The notes under the pieces are model-generated. The model did not search any database, was not told where the DNA came from, and worked only from the letters and a program-made list of their open reading frames with translations. This document shows, piece after piece, positions 19,708-27,921 of a stretch of 64,000 nt of DNA (its first letter is position 1; each line of letters opens with the position of its first letter). The stretch covers positions 124,001-188,000 of IMG/VR virus record IMGVR_UViG_3300020608_000013; one strand, given 5' to 3'. The translations under genes and the position numbers were made by a program. Source of the stretch: a virus.

Positions 19708-20094
19708 ATGGCTAACACTGAAGAACGACTAGATAAGAACGCTCAACTAAGAGACCTTTTAATCGACGAACTTTCTGCAACGGAAGATCAGCGTAAGGAG
19801 TTTGTTAATGAACTAGCACGACTACTTAAAGATTCGGACTCGCAGGCCATTAACATGAAAAGGTTGTTAATTGAGGAGCGCCAGAGTGATAACATTGCTG
19901 AAATTGCCGCAGAGTTAATGAAGAACATCAATCCTGATCGCTATAGAGCGAAGAAAGCGGTATGTGATAACCCAAGTAAAGACACTGTTATTGAGGACGA
20001 GGGTTTTGTTTCCGTGGATGGTGAGTTTGAACAAGGGTGTCAGTTACTAACAATGGATATTCTTAAAGAAGGTGATGAGGACAAACCTTCATAA
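19708..20094 (+). CDS. Hypothetical protein, 128 aa
   Basis: Unrecognised, highly charged, predicted helical in its first 90 residues. ATG 19708 follows AGGAG. It is an isolated plus-strand gene, divergent from the 19576 unit and followed by a hairpin at 20141. The charged helical character would fit a small virion or scaffold component, but nothing proves it. Confidence 0.68.
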   Translation: MANTEERLDKNAQLRDLLIDELSATEDQRKEFVNELARLLKDSDSQAINMKRLLIEERQSDNIAEIAAELMKNINPDRYRAKKAVCDNPSKDTVIEDEGFVSVDGEFEQGCQLLTMDILKEGDEDKPS

Positions 20095-20140
20095 CAACAT
20101 CTATCCACTTACCCAATTTAAAAAATAGATAGTGACGAGA

Positions 20141-20174
20141 CAGCTACCTATGCTTTTATTAGCATAGGTAGCTG
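20141..20174. terminator. Perfect hairpin between convergent genes
   Basis: A perfect 14-bp stem with a 6-nt loop lies in the 187-nt gap between the convergent genes ending at 20094 and 20282, so it could stop transcription from either side. No long T-run follows on either strand. I see nothing else in this gap. Confidence 0.55.
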
Positions 20175-20281
20175 TCAACTACGCCTAGTCTTTTAACCCA
20201 GCCGATCGGTCGACTATACTACACTTATTTCTAAAGGGCTTACAAAACCCCTTGTCAAGATAGGTGTTGTTACGCGACACA

Positions 20282-21037
20282 CTATCTTAAAAGATCGTCA
20301 TGTATAGAGAACAATTCAATAGGTAGAAAAGTTAAATTAATACTCATCTCATAGTCTAATTCAATATGTCGATAGATGCTTAATTTTACTTTCAATCCAG
20401 TGTTAAGTTCTTCTTCCACTTCTTTTACTCTTTCAGGTGGGTTGATATGTGGTTTCACGTTGATGGCGGGTGCGAACAGTGTAACGCTAGGGCATGAGGA
20501 TTTATCGAAATTTTTTAGCCGAGCCTGTGCATCGAGTAGTTTATAGTACTCATACATAATAACAACAGCGTAGTTATCATTCATCAGTTTTGGCGTTAAT
20601 TGCTCAGGTGTGTATGAGACTGTTTTAACAACCGTTGTACGAGGCATACCCTCAGCCATAAGTTTAGCGCTAGTTCCCCGAACAATAGCGGTTAACTCGT
20701 TATCATTTAACGTACTATATGGGTGTGTGTTAATATGCACTTCAAGTTCGTCAATATCAGGCACACTACGATCCCTGGCCTCTTCAATTTTAGTGACATA
20801 CTCAGCTATAAAAGAAATCATCTTAGTCGCTACAGCGTTGACTAAAAGACCTTTATTACGTCGCTCATAATGGTCCATAAAGGCTTCGTAATCAATCCCT
20901 TCAAAAAGGTTACTATCTCGTTTGAAATAACGGTCATCGGCTAGTAGTTTACCAACGTGATCTTTATCCATCATAAAGACCAGTGCCAATCGTGTGTCCA
21001 GTATACTATCTAGGTCAACGATGATTGATGAGGGCAT
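20282..21037 (-). CDS. Hypothetical protein, 251 aa
   Basis: Unrecognised. ATG 21037 (MPSSIIVDLDSIL) is 9 nt after AGGAG; the longer frame to 21088 overlaps the upstream gene and lacks a site. The N-terminal hydrophobic strand followed by DLDS is unremarkable. The gene ends with TAG followed by a non-coding gap with a hairpin, which supports TAG being used as a real stop in this phage. It follows the 222-residue gene closely and is probably in the same operon. Confidence 0.68.
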   Translation of the reverse strand: MPSSIIVDLDSILDTRLALVFMMDKDHVGKLLADDRYFKRDSNLFEGIDYEAFMDHYERRNKGLLVNAVATKMISFIAEYVTKIEEARDRSVPDIDELEVHINTHPYSTLNDNELTAIVRGTSAKLMAEGMPRTTVVKTVSYTPEQLTPKLMNDNYAVVIMYEYYKLLDAQARLKNFDKSSCPSVTLFAPAINVKPHINPPERVKEVEEELNTGLKVKLSIYRHIELDYEMSINLTFLPIELFSIHDDLLR

Positions 21038-21050
21038 GTACTGAACTCCT

Positions 21051-21719
21051 TTATAAATTATTATCAATGTGCATCGCTTTAAGCGCAATGGATAAGACTA
21101 ACTTAGACTTCACTTCACCGCTATAAGGGGCGATAGTATCGAGTGTCGTATTACCGTGTCTTGCGAGTAAGGTAGTCATAGCATTATACCCCTTCAGATC
21201 GCCACCACGGTATTTATCTAGTTCAAGGTTAGTTTTGGTTAGCCCAAGCCCTGCGAGTATCGATACTTCGATTTTAGAAAGTCTAGCACCTTTAGAATCT
21301 CTCGTCGGTTGGTTTGTCATTTTATCAACCATCATCGAACTTGCTTTTGGTATCTTTACTTTCTTACTCCAGAGTTGAGAGACTAAACGTACGGATATTT
21401 CTAACAACATGAATTTGTTAGGCGTTTTAAATCGCATTCCATCTTCTTTAAACCAAAGGTGTTGGTAAAATTCAACGCCGTATTTTTTACCCACTTTCAG
21501 TAGATGTGCTTTCGTTATGGTCTCTTCTTCTAAATTTGGGAGGGTTACATGAACAACTTCTTTACCTGTAGATAAGTTAATCATGTATTGATCGAATTCT
21601 TCATCACTTAGTGTTTTGAAGTGGTCTTCATAATAAGCACGGTTAACACCTTTGTCGTTTGTACACAAAGTGTCACAAAATTCTAAGATAGCTTGTTCAG
21701 CTTGCTCTCTTCTAGTCAT
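21051..21719 (-). CDS. Hypothetical protein, 222 aa
   Basis: Unrecognised, basic and mostly helical. AAGGT precedes ATG 21719. It lies downstream of the DUF488 gene; the DUF488 reading frame beyond its amber codon ends 15 nt before this start. Confidence 0.68.
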   Translation of the reverse strand: MTRREQAEQAILEFCDTLCTNDKGVNRAYYEDHFKTLSDEEFDQYMINLSTGKEVVHVTLPNLEEETITKAHLLKVGKKYGVEFYQHLWFKEDGMRFKTPNKFMLLEISVRLVSQLWSKKVKIPKASSMMVDKMTNQPTRDSKGARLSKIEVSILAGLGLTKTNLELDKYRGGDLKGYNAMTTLLARHGNTTLDTIAPYSGEVKSKLVLSIALKAMHIDNNL

Positions 21720-21734
21720 ATTTTACCTTTTAGT

Positions 21735-21905
21735 TTACAAAATGTCTTGAACACCTAAGTATCGCTTAGCAATTGGGTGGTCTTCCATGTTTTTGAAATC
21801 CTCTACTCCTAACTGCCTGTTTAATCTTTTATCTAGACCATTATGATGAAGTAGTCTAGTGGGTGTGTCGTTATTTTTATGGTGCGTGAGGTAGCGACCT
21901 ATTTG
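21735..21905 (-). pseudogene. In-frame continuation of the DUF488 gene beyond an amber codon
   Basis: After the TAG at 21906-21908 the same frame continues for 56 codons to TAA at 21735-21737. It begins QIGRYLTHH, which fits where DUF488 proteins continue after their CHR motif. With this part the protein would be about 166 residues, a normal DUF488 length. No independent start codon or ribosome-binding site is seen, so it is either dead sequence or expressed by readthrough. Confidence 0.6.
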
Positions 21906-22235
21906 CTAAAACCGATGGCACTTTTCGGGATCGCCTTCACTACACATGAACGCCGCGTTGATAATGGCGTGTTTATTGTGGTACGTTATAATGGAATCTA
22001 GTTTCTCACGCATAAGAGGGACATCGGTTTTTAACCCACCTAACGTATTCCCGCGATGTAGATAGGATACACCATACTCTTCCAAGTGTTGTGAGAAGCT
22101 TTCTCTATTGTAACTTGGCGCGTATTTAGAGTAAGGTATTGACCTAACATCTATTAACACCTTAATATTTTCTTCACACAACCGCTCCATAAAAACAGGT
22201 AAAGGTGTATTTGAATGACCTACTAAATAGAACAT
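21906..22235 (-). CDS. DUF488-family protein, stopped early by an in-frame amber codon
   Basis: The 109 residues before TAG match DUF488 well: an N-terminal VGHSNTPLPVF segment, then LIDVRSIPYSKY, then the C-terminal CSEGDPEKCHR signature that contains the conserved cysteines. The function of the family is not established. ATG 22235 follows AGGAG. The frame is cut at CHRF-TAG and continues as plausible DUF488 sequence (21735-21905). Either this is a recent nonsense mutation, or readthrough or suppression yields the full protein. At least ten other genes in the window end naturally in TAG, so general recoding is unlikely. Confidence 0.72.
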   Translation of the reverse strand: MFYLVGHSNTPLPVFMERLCEENIKVLIDVRSIPYSKYAPSYNRESFSQHLEEYGVSYLHRGNTLGGLKTDVPLMREKLDSIITYHNKHAIINAAFMCSEGDPEKCHRF

Positions 22236-22253
22236 TATTTCTCCTAAAAAGAA

Positions 22254-22277
22254 GCCCTGTGCTATCGACGACAGGGC
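22254..22277 (-). terminator. Short hairpin before the DUF488 gene
   Basis: A 7-bp GC-rich stem (gccctgt / acagggc) with a 10-nt loop lies between the 94-residue gene and DUF488. It has no clear T-run; weak terminator or processing site. Confidence 0.4.
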
Positions 22278-22285
22278 AGTATCTG

Positions 22286-22570
22286 TTAACGGTAATTAGC
22301 AACCAGTGTAGGTAATATTTTAGTTTTTAAACTGTTGAACCAATCTAAGGTATTAATATCACTCATTAAGGTTTCTCTAATTGATTTTGTGTTAATAAAT
22401 GCCATTGTTGCTAGTGAGAAAAAGAACGCATTAGCTAACTTAATTTTTTCTATTAAATCAGTAGACTTTCTCAGTTTTTTAATGCGCCAATCGTTTTTAT
22501 AAAAAAACAAAATCTCATTGTTACTGTGTTGCTTAATTAAGCTATCAAGTGTTTTGTCGAAATCATCCAT
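22286..22570 (-). CDS. Hypothetical protein, 94 aa
   Basis: Unrecognised small basic protein. Its ATG at 22570 overlaps the region just after the stop of the upstream ATPase gene (TAGTGATG), with GGAAAA upstream, implying coupled translation. An in-frame TTG at 22585 is less likely. A hydrophobic stretch (LANAFFFSLATMAFI) lies mid-protein. Confidence 0.65.
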   Translation of the reverse strand: MDDFDKTLDSLIKQHSNNEILFFYKNDWRIKKLRKSTDLIEKIKLANAFFFSLATMAFINTKSIRETLMSDINTLDWFNSLKTKILPTLVANYR

Positions 22571-22572
22571 CA

Positions 22573-24027
22573 CTATTTTTTCCAAAATGGAGTATATAAC
22601 TCGTGGGACATTTTAATCATGTCCATTGTAGATAAAAATGGGGGGTCTAGGTTGTCGTTATCATACATCCACCACCCACGAGTTTTAAGTAACTCGTTCC
22701 AATCCCACTTACCTTTCAATTTCTCAAGTAACTCTGAAGGACTGACATGTAAGTGTAAGTTGTTAGTAGCAGAAGGTCGCCACATGTTCTTCATTTGCGC
22801 TAACTCGTTAGTGATTTCTACGGCGCGGCAGAATAAGGGGTCGTCCTCAATGAGTTGACGTAGACTATTGTTTTGAAATTTTTTCTCAGGATAAAGTTCG
22901 AGCGTATACCATGCACCACCACGCTTAATACCATAACCCTTACACATCTCGTTCAAGTAATACCATTCACTCAACGTGTTTTGAACACCCTCGGTTTGTG
23001 AATAAACGACAGGTACGACAACACCAGATATATTCGATTTACCACGATGTTGTGTTATTGTTACGATTTTTAAATCAGGGTCATATAGGTGTTTGTCATC
23101 GGTACTTCTAGGGTATTTTGTAAAACCCGTGTCTTTATTTAGTAAAAGTTTAGGTTCACTTAATAGCCAGAAGTTGTTAATTAAGTAGAAAAACTTTCTA
23201 GACACGCCTCGTATATTGAGTTTACCCCCTAGTGTCGGTAAGAGGTAATCTTCGAGTGGTTTCTTAAATGATTTGCGACCTGAACTAATTTCTAGAACAG
23301 GTTCTACGTGTGCTGTAAGACAAATACGTGCGTTAGCTTGCTGACACGAGGTAGAGAGGTGTGAGAGTATCTGAGAGCGTGCCCTACCGACATGAGCGGG
23401 CGCAGTATTTCGTAGTGCGTCGTCTACATCAGTCGTGTCTTTAATTTTTTGATCCGCCGAAGTACCGAATTCAGATAGGCTGTCGCAAGTACCAAAACTA
23501 TCAACACGTTGCTGAAACAAACTCTCACCATCACGATCGATGAAAGGAGTGTCTATTTTCTTCATGAGTGCTTCTTTATCACGGTTAAATTTAAACCAAC
23601 TTGAAAAAAATTTTTCACCCGCCATAGTTGCTCGGTTACATGGAGTGATATGACCATCTAAGATAAAGTCAGTGATGTCTCCTAAAGTCGTATTATTAGC
23701 ATAAGTTTGTAAACGTGCGTCATTACTCGTTTGTTCGGTATCGTAAGGGTCTATTTTAATCATATCCGTGGCTGCAAAAACCCGTGCTGCCGCAGTGAAT
23801 AGATCGTGGTACATTACCGTAGACTTACCTGCTTGTGCTATACCTGCATAGCCTGTAATAGGGGCAAAACCGCCATTTAGTAAAGATTCACCATGTTTCC
23901 CTTCGACGTAATAACCCGTAGAAATATCACGCCCTCCGCCAATATTGATATTGGTAAACATTGAAGGCGCTTTTTCTATATTAGATTCGGGAAAACCGCC
24001 CATCATCGCTTTGTCTTTTTTTGCCAT
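22573..24027 (-). CDS. RecA-fold P-loop ATPase (UvsX/RecA-like)
   Basis: A Walker A motif, GIAQAGKST (residues 62-70, K68 S69), follows a strand-rich N-terminus, and a hydrophobic strand ARICLTAHV near residue 230 is in the position of a Walker B or sensor strand. The arrangement resembles RecA/UvsX-type ATPases of large phages, used in recombination-dependent replication and repair, but a DnaB-like RecA fold cannot be excluded. The 484-residue length is long for UvsX. It starts a minus-strand operon running through the 94-residue gene toward DUF488. The start ATG has only a weak AGAGA site. Confidence 0.6.
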   Translation of the reverse strand: MAKKDKAMMGGFPESNIEKAPSMFTNINIGGGRDISTGYYVEGKHGESLLNGGFAPITGYAGIAQAGKSTVMYHDLFTAAARVFAATDMIKIDPYDTEQTSNDARLQTYANNTTLGDITDFILDGHITPCNRATMAGEKFFSSWFKFNRDKEALMKKIDTPFIDRDGESLFQQRVDSFGTCDSLSEFGTSADQKIKDTTDVDDALRNTAPAHVGRARSQILSHLSTSCQQANARICLTAHVEPVLEISSGRKSFKKPLEDYLLPTLGGKLNIRGVSRKFFYLINNFWLLSEPKLLLNKDTGFTKYPRSTDDKHLYDPDLKIVTITQHRGKSNISGVVVPVVYSQTEGVQNTLSEWYYLNEMCKGYGIKRGGAWYTLELYPEKKFQNNSLRQLIEDDPLFCRAVEITNELAQMKNMWRPSATNNLHLHVSPSELLEKLKGKWDWNELLKTRGWWMYDNDNLDPPFLSTMDMIKMSHELYTPFWKK

Positions 24028-24174
24028 AAGTAGGTCTCTTGTGTTAATTTAATCCATAGCTATTTGCTAATAGAAGTGTTTAGTAAGTCGTAGTGTCCAC
24101 TACTTCCACTAAATCAATTAATGAGGATTTCGTATATTTTTATACATTGATTAAATTTAAATAAAGGTGTACTT

Positions 24175-24963
24175 ATGAAAGTAAGTGATTTTACAGACGA
24201 TGATTACCGTATTCTAGACGTAAGGGTAGGTAACGAGTCTTTGTTTAGCGTTTACGATGCTGTTGCCGATAAAATAGGTAACTATCTATTAGGGGCGATA
24301 CAAGATTTTGGCGAGTTCATCCATAAGCCACAAGCGGAGATTTATACAATACCTCATCGTGATTTTAAAAAGTTGAGAGATAAAATACTAGCATCTTCTT
24401 ACCACGAGTTATCAGAATTGACTATAGATGTACCCGCAGGGTTTGAAGGGAATATCTACCAATACGGCCATTACTTAAGAACATCGCTCACAACGAACCG
24501 TAGCGCTATTGAAGAGGTTTTAGGGTATACTAGACCTTATCTGGCTAAAAGCCTCAATGAGACTAATACAGGGTCAACTAGACCCATTATAAAATACTTA
24601 CTCGATTACAAAGAAACGCGAACCTCTCATAAAGAGACGATTGAGACCTACTTCAATCGTTCACATGAGTTAACCCGTCGTAAATTTGGCGATGTGTTCA
24701 ATACTAAGCAAGAAATGGTCGATTTCTTTGAGGCGTTTAAATCAACTGAAGTCGATGTTAAAGAATTGGCAAAAGTGCAAACTTCAGTGCGAGAGCTTAG
24801 TCTGTATCTGAACAAAGTGGTGGAGCGCTCAACGGATATTGATCGTAAAACACTAGCCACACTAGGTCAAGCAGTCTATCAGATCGCGAAGGGGGTTGAA
24901 GAGTATAGTGTCTTAAACTACCGCGCAGGCGAGTTGTTCAATACGGTAAAAAAATTAACTTAA
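24175..24963 (+). CDS. Hypothetical protein, 262 aa (possibly virion)
   Basis: Unrecognised. It is helical throughout its second half (about residues 150-250). A 147-nt gap separates it from the divergent ATPase gene. Upstream, CGTATATTTTTATAC on the plus strand vaguely resembles the TATATTATA element but differs in the core. The gene ends at a strong bidirectional terminator. Confidence 0.68.
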   Translation: MKVSDFTDDDYRILDVRVGNESLFSVYDAVADKIGNYLLGAIQDFGEFIHKPQAEIYTIPHRDFKKLRDKILASSYHELSELTIDVPAGFEGNIYQYGHYLRTSLTTNRSAIEEVLGYTRPYLAKSLNETNTGSTRPIIKYLLDYKETRTSHKETIETYFNRSHELTRRKFGDVFNTKQEMVDFFEAFKSTEVDVKELAKVQTSVRELSLYLNKVVERSTDIDRKTLATLGQAVYQIAKGVEEYSVLNYRAGELFNTVKKLT

Positions 24964-24968
24964 CAAGT

Positions 24969-25007
24969 AACACAACACTACCAGTTTTCTTCTGGTAGTG
25001 TTGTGTT
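24969..25007. terminator. Bidirectional terminator hairpin
   Basis: A 16-bp perfect stem with a 7-nt loop containing TTTT lies between the convergent genes ending at 24963 and 25013. Confidence 0.7.
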
Positions 25008-25012
25008 ATTCA

Positions 25013-25465
25013 TTACTTTAGGTGTACCTTAGCAATATCTCGCTTGAAGATTTTTGTGAAGTTCTCTACGAAGACTAAACCCATTGCTTTCAAGAAGAAG
25101 AAACAATTTATGTCACAAGTGTTTAAGACGTTGCCTAATTTTACCATCCCTTCTAAATGTCGCCTATCATAAATAACTAAAACATCATCTTCTATAATAG
25201 AAGGCTCTATGATGTAGTTTAGTAATTTACGATTATTGTGAATGAAGGTCTCGTCTAGTGGTTTTAGATAGGGTGTGTCAATGACCTGTATGCGGCGGTA
25301 TGATCGACTAAACGATTTAGTAAACATCATTGCCGCGTCTTGATCAGGTTTAGTGACAGTAGCGTCTATGAAGTTAGACGGTATTAATATTTCCTCTAAT
25401 ACATGTTTGTCATAGAGAACGTCTAAACCATTGGCTATTGTGAAAATCACAACACGGTTACTCAT
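25013..25465 (-). CDS. Hypothetical protein, 150 aa
   Basis: Unrecognised, beta-alpha in appearance with a basic C-terminus. GGGAG precedes ATG 25465, which overlaps the stop of the upstream gene by 8 nt. It is third in an overlapping set with 25458-25967 and the NlpC/P60-like gene. Confidence 0.68.
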   Translation of the reverse strand: MSNRVVIFTIANGLDVLYDKHVLEEILIPSNFIDATVTKPDQDAAMMFTKSFSRSYRRIQVIDTPYLKPLDETFIHNNRKLLNYIIEPSIIEDDVLVIYDRRHLEGMVKLGNVLNTCDINCFFFLKAMGLVFVENFTKIFKRDIAKVHLK

Positions 25466-25967
25466 GATCTGCTCCCATTATAATATCAACGTATTCGCAA
25501 GACGAAGATTCTAGCCAACAACACCGATCGGTTAGTACATCACTATAAGGTATTAAATCACCAATAGCGTCACTGAAAAATACACGGAAATAACGTTGAG
25601 TGATAAAACCTATTTTCAAGTAAAGGTTACTCACGATAGACGTATGTGGTTTTAGTATCACTACATCACCACCACTCAACTCATGGAATAATTTTACAAA
25701 TCCCTTCTTGTTCCCCTTATAAAAACCCACCTCTTCAATATCTCTTTTTTCATCACCATCACTAGCAATTAAATCGACATTTCTAAAGGGTACGTAGTTA
25801 ACTTTTCTATAGTTAATTAGTGATTTTTTATCTGACGCATCTTTTAAAGTTGTCAAGTCTGTAATAAATATAACATTCTGTAAAGATGGGTCGTAAGTGG
25901 TCGCTACTATAGATAGGTCATCATAGGGTACTATTAATAGTTTTCTCGACATAAGATTTTTCGACAT
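25458..25967 (-). CDS. Hypothetical protein, 169 aa
   Basis: Unrecognised, alternating strands and helices. Two candidate starts (25967 and 25952) lie inside the 3' end of the NlpC/P60-like gene; neither has a strong site, so coupling is likely. I list the longer form. Confidence 0.63.
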   Translation of the reverse strand: MSKNLMSRKLLIVPYDDLSIVATTYDPSLQNVIFITDLTTLKDASDKKSLINYRKVNYVPFRNVDLIASDGDEKRDIEEVGFYKGNKKGFVKLFHELSGGDVVILKPHTSIVSNLYLKIGFITQRYFRVFFSDAIGDLIPYSDVLTDRCCWLESSSCEYVDIIMGADHE

Positions 25968-26436
25968 ATTTACTATTTATACCGTTATACGATTTCAATA
26001 CTAAATAAAGTAGACCAGGACTATAACGCCAAGGTTCGTCAAGTCGTAGTAGACTACCCACCCACTCTGAACAAAAATATTGGTTTTCGTTATGGGTACG
26101 TACCTTCAATAACTGACCTACCAGAACACCTAGTAGATCGTAGTTAGCGTTTTTCGTACTCTTGTAGTAAGCCTCAACATCCTCTTGGTCTACCCAATCA
26201 ATCGGTACAAAGTCCCAGTTTTCGGGTTTAATACAAAGTTCTCGTTTAACAACACCACCGTCTCTAAATGAAGAGGTGTATGCTAAAACCTTTGTACCTG
26301 CATCAAAATCATTAGGGTTAAAATCATTATCACAAACTACGAACTCTACATGTGAGTAGATACTAAATGTTCGTAGGCGAATGGATTTATCGGTAATATT
26401 ACCCTTACCTTTATAAAACATTGCGTAGTATTTCAT
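25921..26436 (-). CDS. Permuted NlpC/P60-like (papain-fold) cysteine hydrolase, 171 aa
   Basis: The sequence has the circularly permuted NlpC/P60 pattern: a conserved His after the first strands (YSHVEFVV, H29), the YDLLGVLVGQ helix start, and a late catalytic Cys in YFCSEWVGSLL (C122). Relatives cleave peptide or amide bonds, including cell-wall peptides or lipid-linked substrates; the substrate here is unknown. There is no signal peptide. AGGAG precedes ATG 26436. It heads an overlapping three-gene set, which suggests the following two products act with it or are made in fixed ratio (inference). Confidence 0.7.
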   Translation of the reverse strand: MKYYAMFYKGKGNITDKSIRLRTFSIYSHVEFVVCDNDFNPNDFDAGTKVLAYTSSFRDGGVVKRELCIKPENWDFVPIDWVDQEDVEAYYKSTKNANYDLLGVLVGQLLKVRTHNENQYFCSEWVGSLLRLDEPWRYSPGLLYLVLKSYNGINSKYVEKSYVEKTINSTL

Positions 26437-26501
26437 TTGTTACTCCTAACGGTTGACTACTATCAATGAATTATGAGTAGGGTAAACGCTATCGTGTTCG
26501 T

Positions 26502-26921
26502 TTAGTACCAACCTCGACCACGACCAATATGGTCACTTGAGACCCCGTATACCATACTCCTTTCGTTAGTTAACTTGTAAGTATTACTCAACGCATGGTG
26601 TTCACAAAAAAGCCAATCTAAATGTACCTTGTATTGGTTCGCTAAACCCTTACACATTTTTCTGTTCTTTTCATTAAGCGTTATTAAATAACGCACGATT
26701 TCCTCAATCGACTCGTTTATAAACGAATTGGCTATCGCGCTAGTTTGAGTACGATGTAGCGCATTCATGTGGATTATCGCATTGAATATTTTTTCATCAT
26801 TAGCCATTGCAACAATCGTTGGGTAATCCGTTCTACCAAAACGTTTATCCAGAACGGGCGTGCTTTGTATCGTCTTAACCAGGGTTGTTAAGCGGTCTTT
26901 TATAGGAAGGTATTCAAACAT
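26502..26921 (-). CDS. Hypothetical protein, 139 aa
   Basis: Unrecognised helical protein, with a short glycine/arginine-rich end (HIGRGRGWY). AGAG precedes ATG 26921. It follows a terminator, so it probably has its own promoter. Confidence 0.66.
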   Translation of the reverse strand: MFEYLPIKDRLTTLVKTIQSTPVLDKRFGRTDYPTIVAMANDEKIFNAIIHMNALHRTQTSAIANSFINESIEEIVRYLITLNEKNRKMCKGLANQYKVHLDWLFCEHHALSNTYKLTNERSMVYGVSSDHIGRGRGWY

Positions 26922-26951
26922 AACTAATCTCTATTTATGACGGTGAAAAAA

Positions 26952-26983
26952 AAAATAGGTTAGCCCGAAGACTAACCTATTTT
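26952..26983 (-). terminator. Rho-independent terminator
   Basis: A 12-bp stem with an 8-nt loop is followed on the minus strand by an uninterrupted T-run, directly after the TAG stop of the 62-residue gene. This is the clearest canonical terminator in the window. Confidence 0.85.
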
Positions 26984-26986
26984 GAA

Positions 26987-27175
26987 CTACTTATAAACTA
27001 GTTCCCATGTGTAAGACACCCAGTTATTCTCAAGGTTATCCAACCATTTTCCCTTCAACGCATGATAATGTTCGTTGCTAGGAATAGGGTGGTCATCTAC
27101 GTGATTTTTTAACTTTGAGTAATCTAAGTGTTTTGATACTGGTGTGTCTATCGGTCTCTTTGGGGTTTCTACCAT
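26987..27175 (-). CDS. Hypothetical small protein, 62 aa
   Basis: Unrecognised. It contains a proline/histidine-rich N-terminal half and three tryptophans near the C-terminus. Its ATG overlaps the stop of the 44-residue gene (ATGGTAG), giving coupled translation, and it ends at a terminator. Confidence 0.65.
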   Translation of the reverse strand: MVETPKRPIDTPVSKHLDYSKLKNHVDDHPIPSNEHYHALKGKWLDNLENNWVSYTWELVYK

Positions 27176-27303
27176 AAACTCTCCTCCACCTCTTCTAAGA
27201 TTGCATCGGCCTCCTCTACAAGGTCGGAATAGTCATCAAATGGAATTTCGGGTAAAGTTTGCCCTTGATCTTGGTCTTGTGTTTCATTGGGGTCGTTACA
27301 CAT
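27169..27303 (-). CDS. Very small acidic protein, 44 aa
   Basis: A short frame with GAGGAA upstream of ATG 27303 and TAG at 27169, overlapping the next gene by 7 nt. About a third of residues are Asp or Glu. Position and ribosome-binding site support it as real. Function unknown; tiny acidic phage proteins often act as inhibitors or DNA mimics, but nothing specific is seen here. Confidence 0.6.
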   Translation of the reverse strand: MCNDPNETQDQDQGQTLPEIPFDDYSDLVEEADAILEEVEESLW

Positions 27304-27366
27304 AATATGTTCCTCTTGCGGTATAGTAAATAGAAACTTCAGTAGCCCGCAAATTACTACTGAAAC

Positions 27367-27528
27367 TCAATACTTTGTTTCGCCGACTTTATTCACTTTA
27401 AGACGTTTTCGATGTTTGGAGGTTGCCTCAACCATTATCTCATCGACCCGTTGTAGAAACTTTTCTTGTTTACGCTTGTCCTCTTCAGGCGAAATCTTAA
27501 CGTAAGAGGGTACATAGATTTGATACAT
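27367..27528 (-). CDS. Very small basic protein, 53 aa
   Basis: ATG 27528 (MYQIYVPSYVK) to TGA 27367, AAGGT upstream. Rich in Lys, Glu and Arg, predicted helical. It sits in a compact row of small minus-strand genes, 11 nt after the 125-residue gene. Confidence 0.58.
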   Translation of the reverse strand: MYQIYVPSYVKISPEEDKRKQEKFLQRVDEIMVEATSKHRKRLKVNKVGETKY

Positions 27529-27539
27529 ATTAAGATACC

Positions 27540-27917
27540 TTATTTAATTTTGATTAGTTTTTTCTTCAGTGGCTTTTTGAAGCCTAATAGTACTGCTAAG
27601 GTGAAGCTAAACCAATTAGTCTTTACAAACTTTTTAAGTGTTTGTAAATCCCCTATTTCATATAAGGTGAGACTATCATCTCTAAGGGTAATAGAGGGGT
27701 AGCGAGTACCCTCTAATTTGAGAAGGTTTATTAGCGTGTATAAGGTGCAATTTGTCAGGTTAGTTGTTCTTGACGCAGACCTTGGTAGCTTATAATCACC
27801 TTCGATAAATGAGTCTTGCTCAACGCCGTTGGTTTTGGTCTCATAACCAATTATTTTAACCATGTCGTTGTTATAGATGCCGAACGCATAGGTTCGGTTT
27901 TTTGTCGTTGTGTTCAT
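27540..27917 (-). CDS. Hypothetical protein, 125 aa
   Basis: Unrecognised. ATG 27917 (MNTTTKNRTY) is chosen because AGAGGA lies upstream and it starts 4 nt after the stop of the preceding gene; a longer frame to 27989 overlaps that gene. Ends with a short hydrophobic stretch and a lysine-rich tail (FTLAVLLGFKKPLKKKLIK), possibly membrane-associating. Confidence 0.66.
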   Translation of the reverse strand: MNTTTKNRTYAFGIYNNDMVKIIGYETKTNGVEQDSFIEGDYKLPRSASRTTNLTNCTLYTLINLLKLEGTRYPSITLRDDSLTLYEIGDLQTLKKFVKTNWFSFTLAVLLGFKKPLKKKLIKIK

Positions 27918-27921
27918 TTTA

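Noticed and set aside
20200-22235. General reassignment of TAG to glutamine, suggested by the amber codon inside DUF488
   Set aside because: At least ten genes, including those ending at 26987, 31802 and 59359, stop naturally at TAG next to a terminator or the next gene's start.
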